Shown here piece after piece: positions 59,071 through 64,000 of a stretch of DNA of 64,000 nucleotides (position 1 is its first letter; the number at the start of each line of letters is the position of its first letter). The stretch comes from Elmis aenea (taxonomy: Eukaryota > Arthropoda > Insecta > Coleoptera > Elmidae): positions 1 through 64,000 of the forward strand of contig CANTFG010000263.1 in NCBI GenBank assembly GCA_947652605.1, written 5' to 3'. A program made the translations under genes and the position numbers. The notes below the pieces were generated by a model. That model had not been told where the DNA came from. It saw only the letters and a program-made list of their open reading frames with translations, and searched no databases.

Positions 59071-59954
59071 GAAGTGGACCCGATTAAGAAGAGGATAGGA
59101 TATGATTCATTCACATCCACGGCACTTCAATAAATACTCTTATTATCATCAAAAACTAATTCTATTTACATAGTAAAGAAAGCAAGGATTAATATCGAAC
59201 GAATCGCTAATAAGATAATTGACTGTTTATAGCAATTAGTATTTCCAACGATAATTTCTTCGCCATTATTTACAATTACGTTCGAACATTGATTTCTTGT
59301 TGAATTAGCACGCCACTGATTACAAAACGAGCGTTTTGTGGTTGAACGCTTTGTTTTCCAACAAGCAACATCTGTTCGACTGAATTTCTTAGCAGAATGC
59401 AACTGCTGCTGTTTCGAAACTACACAAAAACTTTGTTCATAAAACGTGTAAGCACATGCTGAAAGTTTTCGAGAATCTGTAACACTTCCATCGTTGTATT
59501 ACGACTTGCATCGCTCGCAAATAAACAACCAGATTGGACGAGTTTGATGGATTTGTGTGTTGAAAACCGCACAAAAAAATTATTAATGGGGCAAATTAAG
59601 ACTGCTCAGACCAGCGACGGAATTAGTGTTACGTGCATTGCACTTCATGAAGTTGCTTCTTCCGTTGAGGAAGCACGGGGTATTTTTAAATTTGCATTGA
59701 GAGCGTCACGCTGCCTGCGAGGCGTAATTAATTTACATGAAGACAAAAGTCGACACAGTATTACAAAATTAAAACATGAACAATATTTGCAAATTAATGT
59801 AAAGAAATCAGCAAATATTTGTTTGCACACAGGCACTCTCGGAGATCAGCAATTTTTGCGTTTGAATCAACTTTAGGACTTTGATAATAACGTTTTATCT
59901 TGCAGCGAATTGCAATATTGAAACTAAGCTAGGATATGTTTACATACACATGGT
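59071..59954. other. Spacer with an unassigned open frame
   Basis: The 109-codon frame 59547-59876 (+) starts with ATG and includes KTAQTSDGISVTCIALHEVA. I do not recognise it. A 78-codon minus-strand frame at 59166-59402 is likewise unassigned. Either could be a host exon or an old element. Confidence 0.3.
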
Positions 59955-60665
59955 GTAAGAAACGCCCGTGCAACCTTTTAAGCCAAAGGGCCAATTCCGA
60001 ATTTTATAAAATCTTAACGGGCCGCACCACTTTCTAGTGGATATGGAGATTTTTTTAAGTGTGAAGGGTCCGGAGAAACTTTGACACTGATTTTTTTGCG
60101 CATAAATTTTCAATACGAACAACGCAGTGACATACAAAGAATTCCCTAAAAAATTCGGTTTTAAATTTCTTAGCCAGAAGCGTACTTAATTCGAAGCGAT
60201 TTCCTCATATTTTATTTCTAAATCAGTTTTTAATATAACATAGAGATTCTCAGCTTTTGTAGTTTGTGTCACCTTACCAAATCTAATAATTCCTCAGTAA
60301 CATTTAAAACTTCATATCTACTCCACGAAAAAAAAAATTACAAGTTGAGCAGTATTAGATACATCCGTAGATTCATCAAGACAAAGAGAATAAGATAAAA
60401 AGTTATTAGCAGTAGCAGTAGGTATATTTAAATGTTAATATCACGTTTTCTGCAATTTCATCAGTTTACCTTGCCACAGTAAATCTACACAAAATAATAT
60501 TAAAAAAAGATTTTTTTTAGGCCAATTAAAGTTCACAGCCAGTTAAATACATTATTTTATTAAACTACAATCAGAGAATGGTTTCAGATGTTTAGCTGAA
60601 TTATTACAAATTTCATAACTTGATACTGTTGTGGGGTCATTTTTCTATGCCATTCAGTTATACAT
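59955..60665 (-). pseudogene. Decayed hAT element and transposase (GTF2IRD2/ZBED-like)
   Basis: Minus strand. 60650-60545 reads DPTTVSSYEICNNSAKHLKP then FSDCSLIK, homologous to the fragment at 20005-20260. It continues to YSLCLDESTDVSNTAQL near 60395-60340, the hAT catalytic motif LDESTD, and then VTEELLDLV near 60290. Stops and shifts are frequent. A GC-rich segment at 59970-60040 (CAACCTTTTAAGCC, GGGCCGCACC) looks like an element terminus. Non-functional. Confidence 0.7.
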
Positions 60666-60765
60666 GAACCTATCGTGTTTTGTAATTGGTATTCTTTTTA
60701 ACCATGAATGGCGATAGGTATATCTATATAAGAATTTTCAAAAAAGAAGTACAAAGACGTAAACA

Positions 60766-61485
60766 GATGGTTTGGTGAAAATTGCTCGAAAACAATAATT
60801 GCCCGAAAGAAAATTGCTCGAAAAATTGTTTCTCAAATGGCAAGTTCTTCAAAAGCCAAGTTGCTCGAATAAAAATTTCTCGAAAAGACGATTGCTCGAA
60901 ATAAGCAATTAAAATAATCTGAGAGTATATTTTTGCGTTTTTCTCAAAAAGTTGCTTAAGTAAGGGTACTAAAATTTTGCATTATTGAAAAGAGAAAAAC
61001 ATTCTTTATCAAATGTCATTTTGTCATTTTAAAAAAATCTATTGTTTTTCATTGCGCTTTTGTTATTCGAAAAAAAAATGTTGTCTTATGATGGAAAACT
61101 AAGTACCAAACAACTTTTCTTCAAAACATTTATCCCTAAAGTGGATATTTACTGAGATATAAAGCATATTCCATACCTTTTGAACAACTGTATAATCTTT
61201 TCAAATATTTATAGTGTTCATCTCAACAACAAATTGAGTAAGTGTACCTACATGTATTTGTAAATAAATATATACAACAACTGCTCTAGTACATTTAATT
61301 ATTTTGTATTTACATAAATTTTATATTTTTTCTTTAAGTAACAGTTCATTATTTCGAGCAATTTTCTTTTCGTGAAATTGTTAATCGAGCAACTAGGCTT
61401 TCGAGGAACTTTCCATTCGAGAAACAATTTTCGGGCAATTTTTTTTTTCGAGCAATTGTTTTCGAGCAATTTTCCGCACCCCATC
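60766..61485. mobile_element. Foldback element with arms built of short repeats
   Basis: The arms 60766-60903 and 61349-61485 are inverted repeats; the outer tips are GATGGTTTGGTG and, inverted, GATGGGGTGCGG. Each arm is a string of AATTGCTCGAAA-like units about 12-17 bp long, so it is both a tandem and an inverted repeat. The centre is AT-rich and non-coding. ACA flanks both ends, possibly a duplication. Confidence 0.85.
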
Positions 61486-62442
61486 ACAGACAAGGGAACA
61501 TTTCAATGTATAGTTTCATCCAGAACACATAAATCGCTTGCTTATTTCTTCACCCTTATTCGTCCATCAACCAGCAAGTGCTTTCCCTTCTAACTACACA
61601 GCAAACTTAAAAGTTTATTCACAGAACTGCAAGTAAGCTTTGAATATATTCGGTTGTTTTTCGTTACCATGACCACACTGCGTCCCGGAGTTGCTAACAT
61701 TTAAGCGTTTATTGAAATTAATTACTGTTTTTATTAGTCAAATAGGCAACGATAAATTTGTAAGTGAAGAATGCGTACAAATAACGCACCATGAGTAATG
61801 CGCGTAACAAGCAACGAACACAAAGTACAAACAGATTCGTTATCTCCTCCCACATCTTTAAAACAGATCGTAAATCCAATTTAACAATGGGCAATTAACA
61901 GTTTTATTTGGCTCGCTGCGTCTGAAGCCATCTAATTAAACTAACGGTTGCATAAAGTACTGATTTGATCCGTGTAAACAAACCATTCGCGACACGTCGA
62001 GTGTGCACTTCCTTTCCTCCGAGACAAAGAATCTCGGGGAAATATTTAGAAAAGTTATTTATTGGGCAATAAATCACTGGAACACGGCAAATTTGTCAAA
62101 GCGATAAGGAAATATTAATAGAATATAACCAGTAAGGAAAAGAGAAAAACGTGAAGAGGTTAATAAACTGCTAAATCCAGCAAACTAACTGCCATGATTG
62201 AGAGAAATGATGGGGAGGATAGTAGGCGGGTATAAAAAAAAGTTTTTATGTATGAGTTTGCCCGGAATTCGAAGCCCATTGATGACTTCCAGAAAAGTTA
62301 GAAATACAAGTTCGGTCACAGGACAAAAACACTTTTAATTTCAATTGTTTTTTTCTTCTTCTAATTCAAAAACAAACGCAGGTTTTTGCTCCACAGCACT
62401 CTTAGTTTTGTAGTGCATTCAATTTTTGTTTCAAAGTAAATG
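61486..62442. other. Intergenic, nothing recognised
   Basis: About 950 bp with no supported feature. Confidence 0.4.
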
Positions 62443-62444
62443 TA

Positions 62445-63435
62445 GAGGGTGGTCCAAATTCGATGGAATTACATGAGTATCTCGCTTAATAGGCAAGATA
62501 GAGAAACGGTTAAATTACTAAAAATGTGCAGCTTTTTTGGGACAAACTCAGAACCGTTTTCAAAAATATTCTAACATTTCCAGTTTTTGAGTTATTAGCC
62601 AAAAACTGTTTCCTTTTTTTATTTATGATGTGTCATAGCTCCCTTATTGTGGTAAGTATCAAAAAACGTTATGAAGATTATTTTTAGATATTTTTATGTA
62701 GACTTTGATAGTACTAAAAAAAATAATTTTACGCTCGCCGTTAAAAAGTTATGACACAAACAAAAATAAACGACAATATAATCAGAATCAGCAGTTATGT
62801 AAAAAAATATGAATACGATTTAATTGTACCTAACTGTCGACTATGAAGTTAAAAGATATTGCAAACCTAACTAACTATAAACGACTAAACTAAATCCCTT
62901 TTAAATAATCGTTAGGATGTTGTACCACATGAGTTTTATAAGGTGTCACACTTATATTTTTTGTTTTCACAGTCTACTTTTTGTTTTTACCTACGTTTAT
63001 TTAAAAAAAAAATTAAAAAACCTTTGTAACTTGCGTATTATTGAAAATAAACACATCAACCCTTCTATATTTGGAATGGGAAAAAAATAACGAATTTAAA
63101 TAGGTCATAGACAACTAAAGCTTCCATTTAAAAAAAGGTTAATTTGTGTCATAAATTTTTAACGTTGAGCGTTCAATATTTTTTTAGGACCATCAAAGTC
63201 TACATAAACATATCTAAAAATAATCTTCTATATTTTTTTTTATATTTACAACATTAAGGGAGGTATGACACATCATAAATTTAAAAAAAAAAGTTTTTGG
63301 CAAATTTTTGAATATTTTTTAAAACGGTTCTCAGTTTGTCCCAAACAACTGCACATTTTTGGTAATTTAACCGTTTCTGTATCTGGACTATTAAGCGAGA
63401 TACCCATGTAATCCCATCGAATTTGGACCACCCTG
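62445..63435. mobile_element. CAGGGTGGTCC foldback element with ~300-bp arms
   Basis: TA flanks both ends (62443-62444, 63436-63437). The left tip is GAGGGTGGTCCAAATTCGAT; the right, inverted, CAGGGTGGTCCAAATTCGAT. The arms run 62445-62761 and 63142-63435 with a 380-bp centre. Shared arm blocks include AACGGTTAAATTAC and ATGATGTGTCATA. No coding capacity beyond chance frames. Confidence 0.9.
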
Positions 63436-63437
63436 TA

Positions 63438-64000
63438 CAGACCCATACATTATAACACAGTGAAACAACGCTTTTTTCCAATACCAAAGCCTACTATGGC
63501 TTCCTTTTAAAAGATTACAACATTTATCTCGGATCTAAGCCACGTTTAAACAACTGAATGTCGCTGTTTCATTGCATTAAAATATTTACAAGATCTTCCT
63601 CGACAAGCTTTTTCAATCGATAACTGCAACGGATATATTTAAAACTTTAGTCTTCCGGCCGCATCCAGTGAGTCATGGAATTATAACGGTCTAGAGGTGG
63701 TTCATGATGAACCCTCGAATTTCGGTTACTCTGTATATGGCCATGATTACTCTTTATAAAAGGAAATGTAACAAGCTTTTGTTAGTTTTGCCTTTGTTGT
63801 GAGTTGTAATCGCGATTTTTAAAGGGATTTAGTGCACAAAAAGAATTATGAGACCTATATCTGTATTCCAAATAGCGTCATTATCTGATAAATTATGAAT
63901 AAAATGTTTGGTATCTTACAGCTTTTTTCGTCACAGTACACAAAATTAAGTGTGTACATTAAACTATATGACGCTGAAAAAAAAGATAACATTCAATTTG
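63438..64000. other. Right flank, nothing recognised
   Basis: AT-rich. GGTTACTCTGTATA at about 63722 could be one end of another TA-flanked element; its partner would lie outside the window or is lost. Confidence 0.4.

Overview
The window reads as repeat-rich, AT-rich DNA from an insect genome. Every coding trace I can name belongs to a transposable element: Ty3/gypsy, piggyBac, mariner, pogo-like, hAT, PIF/Harbinger, and two kinds of non-LTR retrotransposon. The mix, together with many short elements ending in CAGGGTG(T/G)CC next to TA, fits an arthropod. A beetle is plausible, but the sequence does not fix the order. I find no convincing host gene, rRNA or tRNA.

Layout. Positions 326-2566 hold an old hAT element with a shredded transposase and a composite repeat inside it. 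Positions 4046-5060 hold a dead mariner whose 3' half was copied in inverted orientation, giving a hairpin with arms of about 333 bp. Positions 7161-17525 are a nest. A long-inverted-repeat element of about 1.8 kb took in an hAT MITE (perfect 8-bp duplication), a non-LTR fragment and an intact 8.6-kb gypsy retrotransposon at 8919-17497. The gypsy element has matching 1045-bp LTRs, a GCGG duplication, a tRNA-Lys-type primer site, a polypurine tract, gag, and pol. Pol lies in the -1 frame behind a textbook A AAA AAC slippery site with a 10-bp hairpin 8 nt downstream.

From 20 to 31 kb come hAT remnants, a pogo-like MITE, a 2.8-kb piggyBac with intact ends and a broken transposase, a non-LTR fragment, and two inverted copies of a CAGGGTG element. 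Positions 30831-36468 are the most unusual object. It is a 5.6-kb unit bounded by 490-bp, roughly 95% identical inverted repeats. It holds no detectable gene, but it carries a 24-copy minisatellite of about 138 bp with higher-order (trimer and dimer) periodicity and a 155-bp palindromic MITE.

From 39 to 51 kb there are a piggyBac-type MITE, non-LTR fragments, a mariner split by a perfect 62-bp-arm palindrome, a Harbinger derivative carrying a MADF-domain remnant inside another foldback element, and a second piggyBac remnant that keeps only its Cys-rich tail. From 52 to 64 kb there are minisatellites (77, 27 and 19 bp), two more copies of the composite repeat (one split by a later insertion), a decayed hAT, and two large foldback elements.

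Only the gypsy element looks capable of expressing proteins. The rest record successive insertions, many nested, so relative ages can be read from which element interrupts which. Alignments were done by eye; identities and copy numbers are estimates unless given as positions.
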